Assembly: GCF_040361435.1 (NCBI RefSeq)
Contig: NZ_APNL01000003.1
Location: forward strand, 62,001 to 126,000
Source of the DNA: Salinisphaera sp002433465
GTDB lineage: Bacteria; Pseudomonadota; Gammaproteobacteria; Nevskiales; Salinisphaeraceae
DNA length: 64,000 nt
Direction: 5' to 3'
Numbering within the stretch: position 1 is the first letter of the stretch; each line of letters opens with the position of its first letter. The notes below the pieces were generated by a model that was not told the origin of the DNA, did not search any database, and worked only from the letters and a program-made list of their open reading frames with translations. Shown here in pieces: positions 1 through 8,840 of the stretch. Made by a program: the position numbers and the translations under genes.

Positions 1-197
1 TGCAGCACGCAGCCGTCCTGAATATTGCTGCCGCGCCCGATCGTGATCAGCTCCTGGTCGCCGCGCAGCACGGCGTTGAACCAGATACTGGCATCGACTT
101 CGAGCTTCACGTTGCCGAGCACGGTGGCGTTCTCGGCCACGAAGAACTGTCCGGCGTCCGGCGTTTGTGGGGTGATGTCGTCCAGGCGGTAAAGCAT
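1..197 (-). CDS. gamma carbonic anhydrase family protein, N-terminal part
   Basis: Only the first 65 codons are in the window; the gene runs off the left edge. It starts with ATG at 197 and reads MLYRLDDITPQTPDAG, followed by hexapeptide-type turns (FVAENATVLGNVKLEVDASI) and the stretch WFNAVLRGD. This is the signature of the left-handed beta-helix gamma-class carbonic anhydrase/YrdA/PaaY family. The metal-binding His residues would lie beyond the edge, so activity cannot be judged. It lies 45 bases downstream of tsaB on the same strand and may share its transcript. Confidence 0.85.
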   Translation of the reverse strand, partial: MLYRLDDITPQTPDAGQFFVAENATVLGNVKLEVDASIWFNAVLRGDQELITIGRGSNIQDGCVL

Positions 198-242
198 GTC
201 GTCCTCCGGTTGCTTTTTGTCGTCGTTAATTGTCGACCGCGC

Positions 243-932
243 TCAGCGCAGCCCGCCGGGCTTGCGGGCGACGTCGTCGCGCACGTAGACCGGCAGCGCC
301 TGCGCGGCGGGCAGACCTTCACCAGCGCGCAACGTCGGTATCGCCAGGCGTGCGATGTCGAGCGCATGCGGCCACTGTTCAACGGGTTCCAGTGTCTCGG
401 GCGCGACGCCGCGCTCGCCGGCGACGACGTGCCAGCCGTTGCCGGCCCGGGTGTATTCGTTGGCCGTGTCGGCGTCGAGCTGTTCCGGGCGCATGACCCG
501 TTCGATACCCAGCGGTTCCGGGGCGGCGCCCTGCCCGCGCTGGTAGTCGGCGCTATAGATTTCGCCCATGCGGGCATCCTGAACCACGCGGATGCGTTCA
601 ACACGCGCGTCTTGGTGCAGGCAACGCGCGGCCAGCGCCGCGAGGGTAGACACCGGCACCACCGGCCGACCAATGCCCGCGGCCAGACCCTGAATGAGCC
701 CGGCGGCGATCCGCAGGCCGGTAAACGCACCCGGCCCACGTCCGAACGCCAGGCCGTCGAGATCGGCCAGCTCGAGCTCGGCGCGCTCCAGCAGCTCCCG
801 CGCCAGCGGCAACAGACGGCGTGCATGCGCCTGCGGGGCGATCTCGAAGTGTTCGAGCTCGTAGTCGCGCTCGACGTCCACGACGGCAACCGACAACGCC
901 TCGGTCGAGGCATCCAGAGCGAGTATCTTCAT
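243..932 (-). CDS. tsaB: tRNA N6-threonylcarbamoyladenosine (t6A) biosynthesis protein TsaB
   Basis: The 229-residue protein starts MKILALDASTEALSVAV, the DxST nucleotide-binding start of the ASKHA fold, and carries GRGPGAFTGLRIAAG, typical of TsaB (YeaZ). In the family, TsaB is the non-catalytic scaffold of the TsaBDE complex that makes t6A37 in ANN-decoding tRNAs in the cytoplasm. The ATG at 932 overlaps the yoaA stop by four bases (ATGA), which fixes the start and indicates translational coupling. An open frame runs further upstream but is a shadow of the helicase gene. The yoaA-tsaB pairing is also seen in enterobacteria. Confidence 0.95.
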   Translation of the reverse strand: MKILALDASTEALSVAVVDVERDYELEHFEIAPQAHARRLLPLARELLERAELELADLDGLAFGRGPGAFTGLRIAAGLIQGLAAGIGRPVVPVSTLAALAARCLHQDARVERIRVVQDARMGEIYSADYQRGQGAAPEPLGIERVMRPEQLDADTANEYTRAGNGWHVVAGERGVAPETLEPVEQWPHALDIARLAIPTLRAGEGLPAAQALPVYVRDDVARKPGGLR

Positions 933-2836
933 GTCGGTGCCAGAGAATCGAGAAATTCGCAGGCCACTGCCTGATCGCGGGTGATGGGCATGGGCGGCAG
1001 GCTGGCTCGAATCGCGCCGCCGTAGCGCGCCGTGAACAGCCGCGGGTCGCAGATGGCCAGTACGCCGCGGTCGGCGGCGTCGCGAATCAGGCGGCCCACG
1101 CCCTGCTTGAGGGTGATGATGGCCTGGGGCAGTTGGTAGTCCATAAACGGGTTCTCTCCGGCCTCCTTCATCGCGGTAAAGCGTGCCGCGAGCACCGGGT
1201 CGGCCGGCGAGGCAAACGGCAGGCGGTCGATGATCACCAGCCGTAGGGCCTGACCGCGTACGTCCACGCCTTCCCAGAAACTGCTGGTCGCGACCAGTAC
1301 CGCCCCGTCGTCGTTGCGAAACTCCGCCAATAGCGTGGCCCGCGGCGCACTGCCCTGCATGAGCACATCGATGCCGGCCGCGGCCAAGGCCTCGCCGTAG
1401 CGGGCCACCGCCCGGTAGCTGGTACACAGCAGGAAGGTACCGCCGCCGGACGCTTCGATAAGCGCCAGCGCCTGGGATACCAGCGCGTCGTCGAAGTCCG
1501 GCGTGTTCGGCGCCGGCATGGCCTGCGGCGCATACAGCATGGCGTTGCGTTCATAGTCGAACGGGCTGGGCAGCACCTGCTGGGTAACGTCGGTGAGCCC
1601 GAGTCGGCGACAGAAGTAGTCCAGGTCGTTCTTGACCGCCAGGGTGGCCGAGGTGAATATCCAGGCGCCGGGATAGGCTTCGATGGCGCGCGAGAACGGC
1701 GTGGCCACATCCAACGGCGTGCTGTGCCAGATCCAGGCCGTGCCGCGTTTTTCCAGCCAGCTGATCCGGTCGGCGTCGCTCGCGCTTACGGTGGTCAAGG
1801 CGGCTTCGAGCTCACCACAGCGCCGCGACAGCGCCTTCATGCGGTCGCTGCGGCTGGCCACCGGCTCCAGGCCGGTCTTGAGCGCGAGCAGCGCCGCGGC
1901 CAGCTCATCGCGTGCGCCGCGGCGTACGCCGGTTTCCAGCTCCTCCCAGCTGCGATTGCCCGGCGCATCGCCCAACGCATCGGCAAAACGGCGTTCGGCG
2001 TTGCCGACGTCCTTGAGCTTGGCTTTCAGGGCGGGCATGTCGCCGCCGAGCGTATCCAGCTCGGCCAGACCATCGCGCACCAGATCCTTCAGCTGGCGCG
2101 CGGAAAGCGCCTGGCCGAAAAAGCGTCCGGCGATATCGGGCAGCCGGTGGGCCTCGTCCAGCACGATCGCGTCGGCACCGGGCAGCACCTCGCCAAAGCC
2201 GGATTCTCGCAGCGTCAGATCGGCAAACAGCAGATAGTGATTGACGATGACCAGATCCGCCGCCTGGGCCTCGCGGCGCGCATGCACCACCCAGCACTGA
2301 TCGAACAAGGGGCATTCCTGGCCCAGGCAGTTGTCGGTGGTCGAGGTGATACGCGGCCAGAGGGCATCGCCGTCGCCCAGGTCCCCGAACTCGCCCAGAT
2401 CGCCGGTGGTGGTCCGGGCTGCCCAGTCGCGTACCGCACGAATCTTGGGCGCGAGATAGAGATCCCCGCTGGCCTCGGTGAGATTGAGCCGGTGCAGGCA
2501 AAGATAGTTGGCCCGGCCCTTTAGCACGGTGGCATGTACCGAACGCCCGAGCACCGTCTGCGCCAGCGGCACGTCCTTGTCGTCGAGCTGGCTTTGCAGG
2601 TAACGCGTGGCGGTCGAGACGATGATCTTTCGCTGCGAGGCGAGCGCGGGCAGCAGATAGGCCAGGGTCTTGCCGGTGCCGGTGCCGGCTTCCACCACCA
2701 GCCGTTCGCCGGCGTCGATGGCACGGGCCACCGCGCTGGCCATCTCGGCCTGACCGGCACGGGCCGCATAGCCGGGCAGCGCCCGCGAGAGCGCGTCGTC
2801 GTCAGAGAATAGCGCGGCGCCTGCCGCCGCACTCAT
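929..2836 (-). CDS. yoaA: ATP-dependent DNA helicase of the DinG/YoaA (XPD-like) family
   Basis: The 635-residue protein is a superfamily 2 iron-sulfur helicase. Walker A is GTGTGKT at residues 51-57, the Walker B box is DEAH in VLDEAHRLPD, and motif VI lies near QGVGRLIRD. Cysteines in YLCLHR and NCLGQECPLFDQC are placed like the [4Fe-4S] ligands of XPD-type helicases. YoaA works in repair of damaged replication forks in E. coli, together with the chi subunit. The length fits YoaA rather than the longer DinG, and so does the coupling to tsaB. Its ATG overlaps the stop of the upstream lipoprotein gene by four bases, so lipoprotein, yoaA and tsaB form an operon. Confidence 0.93.
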   Translation of the reverse strand: MSAAAGAALFSDDDALSRALPGYAARAGQAEMASAVARAIDAGERLVVEAGTGTGKTLAYLLPALASQRKIIVSTATRYLQSQLDDKDVPLAQTVLGRSVHATVLKGRANYLCLHRLNLTEASGDLYLAPKIRAVRDWAARTTTGDLGEFGDLGDGDALWPRITSTTDNCLGQECPLFDQCWVVHARREAQAADLVIVNHYLLFADLTLRESGFGEVLPGADAIVLDEAHRLPDIAGRFFGQALSARQLKDLVRDGLAELDTLGGDMPALKAKLKDVGNAERRFADALGDAPGNRSWEELETGVRRGARDELAAALLALKTGLEPVASRSDRMKALSRRCGELEAALTTVSASDADRISWLEKRGTAWIWHSTPLDVATPFSRAIEAYPGAWIFTSATLAVKNDLDYFCRRLGLTDVTQQVLPSPFDYERNAMLYAPQAMPAPNTPDFDDALVSQALALIEASGGGTFLLCTSYRAVARYGEALAAAGIDVLMQGSAPRATLLAEFRNDDGAVLVATSSFWEGVDVRGQALRLVIIDRLPFASPADPVLAARFTAMKEAGENPFMDYQLPQAIITLKQGVGRLIRDAADRGVLAICDPRLFTARYGGAIRASLPPMPITRDQAVACEFLDSLAPT

Positions 2837-3375
2837 CGCATGAACTGCTGGCTGGCGCTGCGATAGCTGCTGGCGCGCTGCATGGCCTCGTCGGCACCGC
2901 TGCGATCGCCGTCGGCGCGGCGCGCTTCGGCGATCAGGCGCCAGTTGTCGGCGCGTACGAACGGATTATCGCCCGCCACGCTGTTGGATTTGCGTGCCAT
3001 GGCTTCGGCCTGACCGCCCTGCCCCTGCGCGAGTTTGACCGCCGCCAGACGCTGATAAACGAACGCGTTGCGCGGTTCGAGATCGAGCGCGCGTTCCAGC
3101 GTGGCGGCGGCCATATCCATATTGCCGTTGCGGGCCAGCGTATCGGCCCGTCCCAGTAGCGACAGCACGGCCGGACTGCTGGCCTCCTGGGCGCTGCGCG
3201 GCGGCATCACCTCGGGCTTGCTCGGCCGCTGCGGCGGGCGCGGCTGTTCCTCACCAGGCTGTGGCGACGGCACCGTGGGCGAAGCCGGGCCTTCCGGCGG
3301 CGGAAAGCTGGTGCGCTGGGTGGTGGCACAGCCGGCCAGCGCGATGGTCAGCGCCACTACTGCGATTCGTTGCAT
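2833..3375 (-). CDS. tetratricopeptide-repeat lipoprotein
   Basis: The protein has 180 residues if it starts at the ATG at 3375, which follows a GAGAGG ribosome-binding site. An in-frame extension upstream has no lipoprotein-like start. The N-terminus MQRIAVVALTIALAGC is a lipoprotein signal with lipobox LAGC, so the mature protein is probably anchored to the outer membrane. A Pro-rich linker (residues about 25-65) leads to two TPR-like units in the C-terminal half (SLLGRADTLARNGNMDMAAATLERALDLEP and what follows). Its function is unknown. It is translationally coupled to yoaA and lies just downstream of mrcB, so a cell-envelope role such as an accessory to PBP1b is possible but unproven. Confidence 0.8.
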   Translation of the reverse strand: MQRIAVVALTIALAGCATTQRTSFPPPEGPASPTVPSPQPGEEQPRPPQRPSKPEVMPPRSAQEASSPAVLSLLGRADTLARNGNMDMAAATLERALDLEPRNAFVYQRLAAVKLAQGQGGQAEAMARKSNSVAGDNPFVRADNWRLIAEARRADGDRSGADEAMQRASSYRSASQQFMR

Positions 3376-3467
3376 GCTCCCAAACCTCTCGTTGCGTGGC
3401 CGCGCGGCTTGCGCGAGCGCACGGTCGACAGCGGCATCGAACCCCATGGCCCGATCGCTCGCTTCGA

Positions 3468-5897
3468 TCAACCGAACAAGCGCTGCAGCCAGTTGCCTTC
3501 GTCCTGTTCCTGCTGTTGTTCCTGCTGACGCGGCTGTTCGCGGCGATAGCGGTTTTCGCGCATGATATCGCTATCACAGTCGGAAAGCCCGTCCGGCACC
3601 TCGCCGCGCACGAAAGGCACTGGCGTGGTGTTGCTACAGCCGCCGTAGTCGTTGCCCGCCGTGCCATTGGGATCGAAGCGCATACGCAGCGGGATTTCCA
3701 CCACGTCCTCGGGCGGCACGTTCATCAGACCGCGCGGGTCGATATCGGCCATGATACCGGCCCACAGCTGGAGGGCGCCGGTCGCCCCGGTGAGCTGGGC
3801 CGGCTTGTTGTCGTCGCGACCGACCCAGACCACAGCCAACCGGTTGGCCGAGAAACCCGCGAACCAGCTGTCGCGCAGATCGTCGGTGGTACCGGTCTTG
3901 CCGGCCACGTTAATCGAGCGGTCGAGCGTTTTGTACATCGAAGCGCCGGTGCCGTAGCGCGCCACGCGTTGCAGAATCCAGTTGGTGATATAGACCGGCG
4001 ATTCATCCACGGCACGCCGGATCTTGAGCGGATAACGCGACAGCGGCTCGCCCTCTCGGGTCGTGACATCACGAATGGCCAGCAGCGGCGTGTAGTAGCC
4101 ACCGGCGGCGAGCGTGTTGTAGATCTGGGCGACCTGCATGGGCGCCATGTCCACGGCACCGAGGGCCAGCGACGGCACCGACAGCGGATCGCCGTTGTAG
4201 CCGAGCTTCTTGAGCGTATCGATGACGTTGGGAATGCCCACATCGAGGGCCAGGCGCGCCGTCGACAGGTTATAGCTGTGCGTGAGCGCATAGTGCAGCG
4301 GCACTTCGCTGCCGTGCGAACGCATCGAATAGTTGTTCGGCCGCCAGGTATCACCGTTGGCCAGCTTGACCGCGAGCGGGCCGTCGTCCAGCGGTGTAAG
4401 CACGTTGTATTTCGAGGGCTCGGCCAGCGCGGTGAGATAGACCACCGGCTTCATCAGCGAACCGATCGGCCGGCGCGCGTCGAGTGCCCGGTTGAAGCCG
4501 GCAAAGCCGGCGTCGCGGCCGCCGACGAGTGCGAGTACACGCCCGCCTTCGACGCTGGTGACCACCGCCGAGGCCTGCAGGCTGTCGCGCGCAATACCGC
4601 GTGCGGCCTCGACCTTGTCCAGCCCGTCCGAGACGCGCTGCTCGGCAGCCGCCTGAACCGCCGGATCGAGCGTGGTGAAAATACGCAGCCCTTCTTCGGT
4701 CAGGTCGGCGTCCTTGTACTGGCCCAACAGCTGACGGCGCACTAGATCAATGAAGGCCGGGTACTGGCTGGTACTGCGTACCGTACGCGCGGTCACGCCC
4801 AGATCCGCTTTCTTGGCTTCGCGCCAGCTCTCCTCTTCCAGGAAACCCGCGCTGTGGAACATGTCCAACACCAGGTTGCGGCGGCGCAGCGCACGCTCGG
4901 GGTTGCGGCGCGGGTCGTAGTAGCTCGGGCCCTTGACCATCGCCACGAGCAGCGCGATTTCCTGTGGCTGCAACTCTTCCAGCGGCTTCTGGAAATAAAA
5001 GTAGCTGGCCAGGCCAAAGCCGTGGATCGCGCGCCCGCCATCCTGGCCGAGATATACCTCGTTGAGATAGGCCTCGAGAATCTCCGGCTTGGAATAGTGC
5101 GCATCCAGCAGGATGGCCATCAGCGCTTCCTTGGCCTTGCGCACGAGCGTCTGCTGATTGTTCAGATAGAAGTTCTTGACCAGCTGCTGGGTAATCGTGG
5201 ACCCACCCTGAACCACCCCGCCGGCGCGCATGTTGGCAACCGCGGCGCGTAGGATCGATTTCGGGGACACGCCCCAGTGATTCATGAAATCGCGGTCTTC
5301 GACCGTGATCAGACCGGCCGGCAGCATTGGCGGCACCTCGCCGAGCTTGACCAGAATCCGGTCTTCGCCCTGCTTCGGATAGATGCTGCCGATCATCAGC
5401 GGGTCGAGCCGAATCAAGGCCGGGTCGCCGGATTTGTCCAGCGCGCTCAGGGAACTGACCCCACTACTGTTGAAGCTCAGCCGGATCTCTCGGGCTGCCT
5501 GCTTGCCATCCCAGAAATGGAAGGCACGGGTATGGATATCGAGCTGGCCCGCACTGCTGCGATACGTACCCGAACGGGACAGGCTCGAACTGGCCCGATA
5601 GCCCTGGCGGTCGAGCCGAGACACGATTTCGCTGCGGGTAAGATCCAGGCCGCTATAGAGTTCGAGCGGGCTGGCGTAGACCTTGGCCGGCAACGTCCAG
5701 CGCGTGCCCTCGAACTGCGCGCGCACCGCGCCGTCCAGATACACCATATACCCCGCCAGCAGCGCAGCGCCGATGCAGCCCAGCAGGAACACATAGGGCA
5801 GCAGACGCCGAAAGAAGCCGCGCTTGGCTTTAGCCCGCGACGGGGTACGCGCCTTGCGCTTCGGTGTTGATCGAGTGGGTCGTTTTTTCTGGGCCAA
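3468..5897 (-). CDS. mrcB: penicillin-binding protein 1B, bifunctional transglycosylase/transpeptidase
   Basis: The 809-residue class A PBP has a basic cytoplasmic tail (residues 1-28), one membrane helix (about 30-50), a UB2H-like region (WTLPAKVYASPLELY) and a GT51 domain with catalytic Glu200 in VEDRDFMNHWG. Its transpeptidase domain has Ser480 in SLMK, SYN in THSYNLS and KTGTT in AGKTGTTDDL. It polymerises and cross-links peptidoglycan at the inner membrane. The start is a TTG at 5897; no ATG or GTG precedes the basic tail, so the exact start is uncertain. The C-terminus is Gln-rich (RREQPRQQEQQQEQ). The TPR lipoprotein follows 92 bases downstream. Confidence 0.95.
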   Translation of the reverse strand: MAQKKRPTRSTPKRKARTPSRAKAKRGFFRRLLPYVFLLGCIGAALLAGYMVYLDGAVRAQFEGTRWTLPAKVYASPLELYSGLDLTRSEIVSRLDRQGYRASSSLSRSGTYRSSAGQLDIHTRAFHFWDGKQAAREIRLSFNSSGVSSLSALDKSGDPALIRLDPLMIGSIYPKQGEDRILVKLGEVPPMLPAGLITVEDRDFMNHWGVSPKSILRAAVANMRAGGVVQGGSTITQQLVKNFYLNNQQTLVRKAKEALMAILLDAHYSKPEILEAYLNEVYLGQDGGRAIHGFGLASYFYFQKPLEELQPQEIALLVAMVKGPSYYDPRRNPERALRRRNLVLDMFHSAGFLEEESWREAKKADLGVTARTVRSTSQYPAFIDLVRRQLLGQYKDADLTEEGLRIFTTLDPAVQAAAEQRVSDGLDKVEAARGIARDSLQASAVVTSVEGGRVLALVGGRDAGFAGFNRALDARRPIGSLMKPVVYLTALAEPSKYNVLTPLDDGPLAVKLANGDTWRPNNYSMRSHGSEVPLHYALTHSYNLSTARLALDVGIPNVIDTLKKLGYNGDPLSVPSLALGAVDMAPMQVAQIYNTLAAGGYYTPLLAIRDVTTREGEPLSRYPLKIRRAVDESPVYITNWILQRVARYGTGASMYKTLDRSINVAGKTGTTDDLRDSWFAGFSANRLAVVWVGRDDNKPAQLTGATGALQLWAGIMADIDPRGLMNVPPEDVVEIPLRMRFDPNGTAGNDYGGCSNTTPVPFVRGEVPDGLSDCDSDIMRENRYRREQPRQQEQQQEQDEGNWLQRLFG

Positions 5898-5983
5898 TTC
5901 CGCTATCCGCGCCAGTCAGGGACGCTGATAGTACCAAAGCGCGACGCGAGTTTTGTGCGCCGCACCCCGGTACTGGCCAAACC

Positions 5984-6000
5984 AGCGCGCGTAGCGCGCT
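5984..6000 (-). terminator. GC-rich hairpin directly after phoU, possible terminator
   Basis: AGCGCGC and GCGCGCT are separated by three bases, immediately 3' of the phoU stop codon. Only a short GGTTTGG follows on the minus strand instead of a U-run, so this may stabilise the 3' end or be a weak terminator of the pst operon before mrcB. Confidence 0.35.
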
Positions 6001-6737
6001 CAGCCGCCGCGTCGGCGTGCCGCGCCCTCGATGATCTCTTTTTCCATCGCTTCGAGGCCGATATGGCGTACGTCCTTGCCTTCCACGAAGTACACGACGT
6101 ATTCGCCAATATTGGTGGAATGATCCCCGATACGCTCCAGCGCCTTGACTGCCCACAGCACGTCCAGCATATGGCGGATGGTGCGCGGGTCTTCCATCAT
6201 GTAGGTAATGCACTGGCGCACGATGCCTTCGTACTCGCGGTCGACTTCGGCGTCCTGCTGGGCCACACGCAGCGCCGCCTCCGAATCGAGACGGGCAAAG
6301 GCGTCCAGGGCATCGCGCAGCATCTCGCGCACATGCCGACCGAGCGTCTCGATCTGGCGGAACGCGCTTTTTGGCCGGTCGTAACTGGCCAAATGGGTTG
6401 CCATGCGTCCGATCTTCTCGGCTTCGTCGCCGATGCGCTCGAGGTCCGTGATGGTCTTGGCCACCCCGATGATCAGACGCAGATCCCCGGCCTGGGGGGC
6501 GCGTCGGGCCAGAATGCGGGTACATTCCTCGTCGATCTCGACTTCCATGCGGTTGACCTGCGAGTCGCCCTGCACGACGTCTTCACCAAGCGTGCCTTCG
6601 CCGGTAATCAGCGCGCGTACGGCGTCAGCTATTTGCTGCTCGACCAGGCCGCCCATCGAAAGAACGAGTTCACGCACATCCTCCAGGTCGGCATCGAACT
6701 GCTTGGACGTATGTTTTTCCAGCCCGACTTTATCCAT
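6000..6737 (-). CDS. phoU: phosphate-signalling regulator PhoU
   Basis: The 245-residue all-helical protein has the duplicated PhoU repeat: metal-cluster motifs appear as ERIGDEAEKIGRMA in the first half and ERIGDHSTNIGEYV in the second. PhoU links the Pst transporter to PhoR and is needed to shut off the Pho response when phosphate is plentiful. The ATG at 6737 follows a strong GGAGGAG site. The gene ends the pstSCAB-phoU operon, 23 bases after pstB. Confidence 0.97.
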   Translation of the reverse strand: MDKVGLEKHTSKQFDADLEDVRELVLSMGGLVEQQIADAVRALITGEGTLGEDVVQGDSQVNRMEVEIDEECTRILARRAPQAGDLRLIIGVAKTITDLERIGDEAEKIGRMATHLASYDRPKSAFRQIETLGRHVREMLRDALDAFARLDSEAALRVAQQDAEVDREYEGIVRQCITYMMEDPRTIRHMLDVLWAVKALERIGDHSTNIGEYVVYFVEGKDVRHIGLEAMEKEIIEGAARRRGG

Positions 6738-6760
6738 GGCACTCTCCTCCCAGCGGCCGA

Positions 6761-7594
6761 TCAGCCGTATCGGCCGGTAATGTAGTCTTCGGTCTTCTTT
6801 TCGCGCGGATGCGTGAACAGTGAGTCCGTATCCGAATATTCGACAATATTGCCCAAATGGAAAAACGCCGTATAGCCGGCCACTCGAGCGGCCTGCTGCA
6901 GGTTGTGGGTGACGATTACGATGGTGTAGTTCTCTTTGAGCTCGTCAATGAGCTGCTCGACCGTCGCGGTCGCCACCGGATCGAGCGCGGAACACGGCTC
7001 GTCCATGAGCAACACGGACGGGCTCACCGCGATTGCGCGGGCAATACATAGACGCTGCTGCTGACCACCCGACAACGACAGGCCCGGCATCTGCAGACGA
7101 TCCTTGACCTCTTCCCACAGGCCCGCGCGCTTGAGCGAATGCTCCACCAGGTCTTCCATATCCGTGCGCTTGCGCACCTGGCCCAGGATCTTGGGCGCAT
7201 AGGCAATATTGTCGTAGATGCTCTTCGGAAACGGATTGGGCTTCTGGAAAACCATGCCGATATGCGAGCGCAGTTCGACAACGTCGACCTCGGGGGCATA
7301 GATGTTCTGGTTCTCGAACTCCACCTCGCCCTTGATGCGCACGTCCGGAATCAGGTCGTTCATCCGGTTGAGACAGCGCAGGAACGTCGACTTGCCGCAG
7401 CCGGACGGCCCGATCAGTGCCGTGACCTCGTTCTCGACCACGTCCATGGAAACACCGTGCAGCGCCTGTTTCTCGCCGTACCAGACCTCGAGGTCGTGCA
7501 CCTCCATCTTCATGTTCTGATTCACGCGCGGGCGCTCCGTGGTCGGCACGTTCACCACCTGGGTGTTGTCGCCGGTCAAATCTCGTGTACGCAT
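6761..7594 (-). CDS. pstB: phosphate ABC transporter ATP-binding protein PstB
   Basis: The 277-residue ABC ATPase has Walker A GPSGCGKS, signature LSGGQQQRLCIARA and Walker B VLLMDEPCSALDP, the Cys and Ala after the Glu being usual for PstB. It energises high-affinity phosphate import at the inner membrane with PstA and PstC. The N-terminus is about 25 residues longer than in E. coli (MRTRDLTGDNTQVVN...), with an alternative start at the later Met (MKMEVHDLEV). The longer start is kept because GGAG lies at a fitting distance before it. Confidence 0.97.
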   Translation of the reverse strand: MRTRDLTGDNTQVVNVPTTERPRVNQNMKMEVHDLEVWYGEKQALHGVSMDVVENEVTALIGPSGCGKSTFLRCLNRMNDLIPDVRIKGEVEFENQNIYAPEVDVVELRSHIGMVFQKPNPFPKSIYDNIAYAPKILGQVRKRTDMEDLVEHSLKRAGLWEEVKDRLQMPGLSLSGGQQQRLCIARAIAVSPSVLLMDEPCSALDPVATATVEQLIDELKENYTIVIVTHNLQQAARVAGYTAFFHLGNIVEYSDTDSLFTHPREKKTEDYITGRYG

Positions 7595-7651
7595 CCTAAA
7601 TCTCCGCCCGGGAAAAGGGAAAATATTTCAATTTGTTAGTACCGCTCATGC

Positions 7652-8821
7652 CTACCAGCGACGCTCAAAACGGTTGCGCAGAATAACCGCCGTGGCATTG
7701 AGGGTGATCAAAAGAGTCAGCAGCACCAGAATGCCGGCCGCGGTCAGGCTCACGTAGGCGCCTTCCGGCATACCCGACCAGGTATAGATCTGAGCAGGCA
7801 GCACCGTGGCCGCCTCTGTCATGCTGGTCGGCGCATCCGGAATATAGGCAATCATGCCGATCAGCAGCAGCGGCGCCGTCTCTCCGATGGCCTGGGCTAT
7901 ACCGATGATGGTGCCGGTGAGAATGCCGGGCAGCGACAGCGGCAACACGTGGTCCCGAATCGCCTGCCAGCGGGACGCGCCAACTGCCTGCGCGCCCTGG
8001 CGAATATTCTGGGGCACCGCCTTGAGCGCCGCACGGGTGCTGATGATGATTACGGGCAGCGTCATCAACGACAGCGTCAGGCCACCCGCCAGCGCCGAGG
8101 AACGCGGCACGCCAAAGAAGTTGATGAATATGGCAAGGCCGAGCAGACCGAACAGAATGGACGGCACGGCGGCGAGATTGTTGATATTGATCTCGATGCC
8201 CTGCGTGAAGCGGTTGTCCGGCGCGAACTCCTCCAGATATATCGCGGTCGCCACCCCGATCGGGAAACTCACCACCAGCACCACGATCATCACATAGAAC
8301 GATCCGACGAACGCCGACCACAGACCCGCATTGGACGGGATCTTCGAATCGCCGGAAAAGAACAGGCCGCTGTTGAAGCCATAGCTGACCCGCCCTTCCG
8401 ACTCGAGTCGATCGAGCGTGGCCTTGAGCTCGGGATCGAGCCGATCGCTATATCCCTTACGGTACTGATCCACGTGCGCGGTCGCCGTCAGCCAGCGCGT
8501 CTGGGTGGTATTCATCAGGTCGGGATTGGCCTCGACCTGACGCGGAATGGTGCGATAGAAGGCCCGCGAAATCAGCGGCGAGACTTCTTCCGGTACCGAT
8601 TCGTTGGTGAACTTGACCGTATCTTCGTTGTACGTGACGTCGACCTTGATTTCGGTCTGCACGAACGCCGAATACCCCTGTCGGATCATGTCGGAGAAAA
8701 ACACCACGAGAAACGCCAGGGCCAGCAGCAGCGCGGCGATGCAATAGGCCTTGAAGCGTTTTTCCGCACGGTAGCGTTTCTTGAGCTGGCGGGAAGGCGC
8801 CAGCGTGATGCCTTGACTCAT
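7652..8821 (-). CDS. pstA: phosphate ABC transporter permease PstA, with large periplasmic insert
   Basis: The 389-residue permease begins with a cytoplasmic basic stretch and a first membrane helix (about residues 27-45). A roughly 110-residue hydrophilic segment (VQTEIKVDVTYNEDTVKF to GDSKIPSNAG) comes before the standard PstA core with its EAA loop (GAQAVGASRWQAIRDHVLP) and further helices. E. coli PstA has about 296 residues, so the extra length lies in the first periplasmic loop; comparable long PstA proteins are known in Pseudomonas. It forms the channel with PstC. Confidence 0.95.
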   Translation of the reverse strand: MSQGITLAPSRQLKKRYRAEKRFKAYCIAALLLALAFLVVFFSDMIRQGYSAFVQTEIKVDVTYNEDTVKFTNESVPEEVSPLISRAFYRTIPRQVEANPDLMNTTQTRWLTATAHVDQYRKGYSDRLDPELKATLDRLESEGRVSYGFNSGLFFSGDSKIPSNAGLWSAFVGSFYVMIVVLVVSFPIGVATAIYLEEFAPDNRFTQGIEININNLAAVPSILFGLLGLAIFINFFGVPRSSALAGGLTLSLMTLPVIIISTRAALKAVPQNIRQGAQAVGASRWQAIRDHVLPLSLPGILTGTIIGIAQAIGETAPLLLIGMIAYIPDAPTSMTEAATVLPAQIYTWSGMPEGAYVSLTAAGILVLLTLLITLNATAVILRNRFERRW

Positions 8822-8840
8822 AATCGAATGCCCTTTAGCG

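Noticed and set aside
929..2836. DinG proper
   Set aside because: Length and tsaB coupling fit YoaA better; both are in one family, so the symbol is a judgement.
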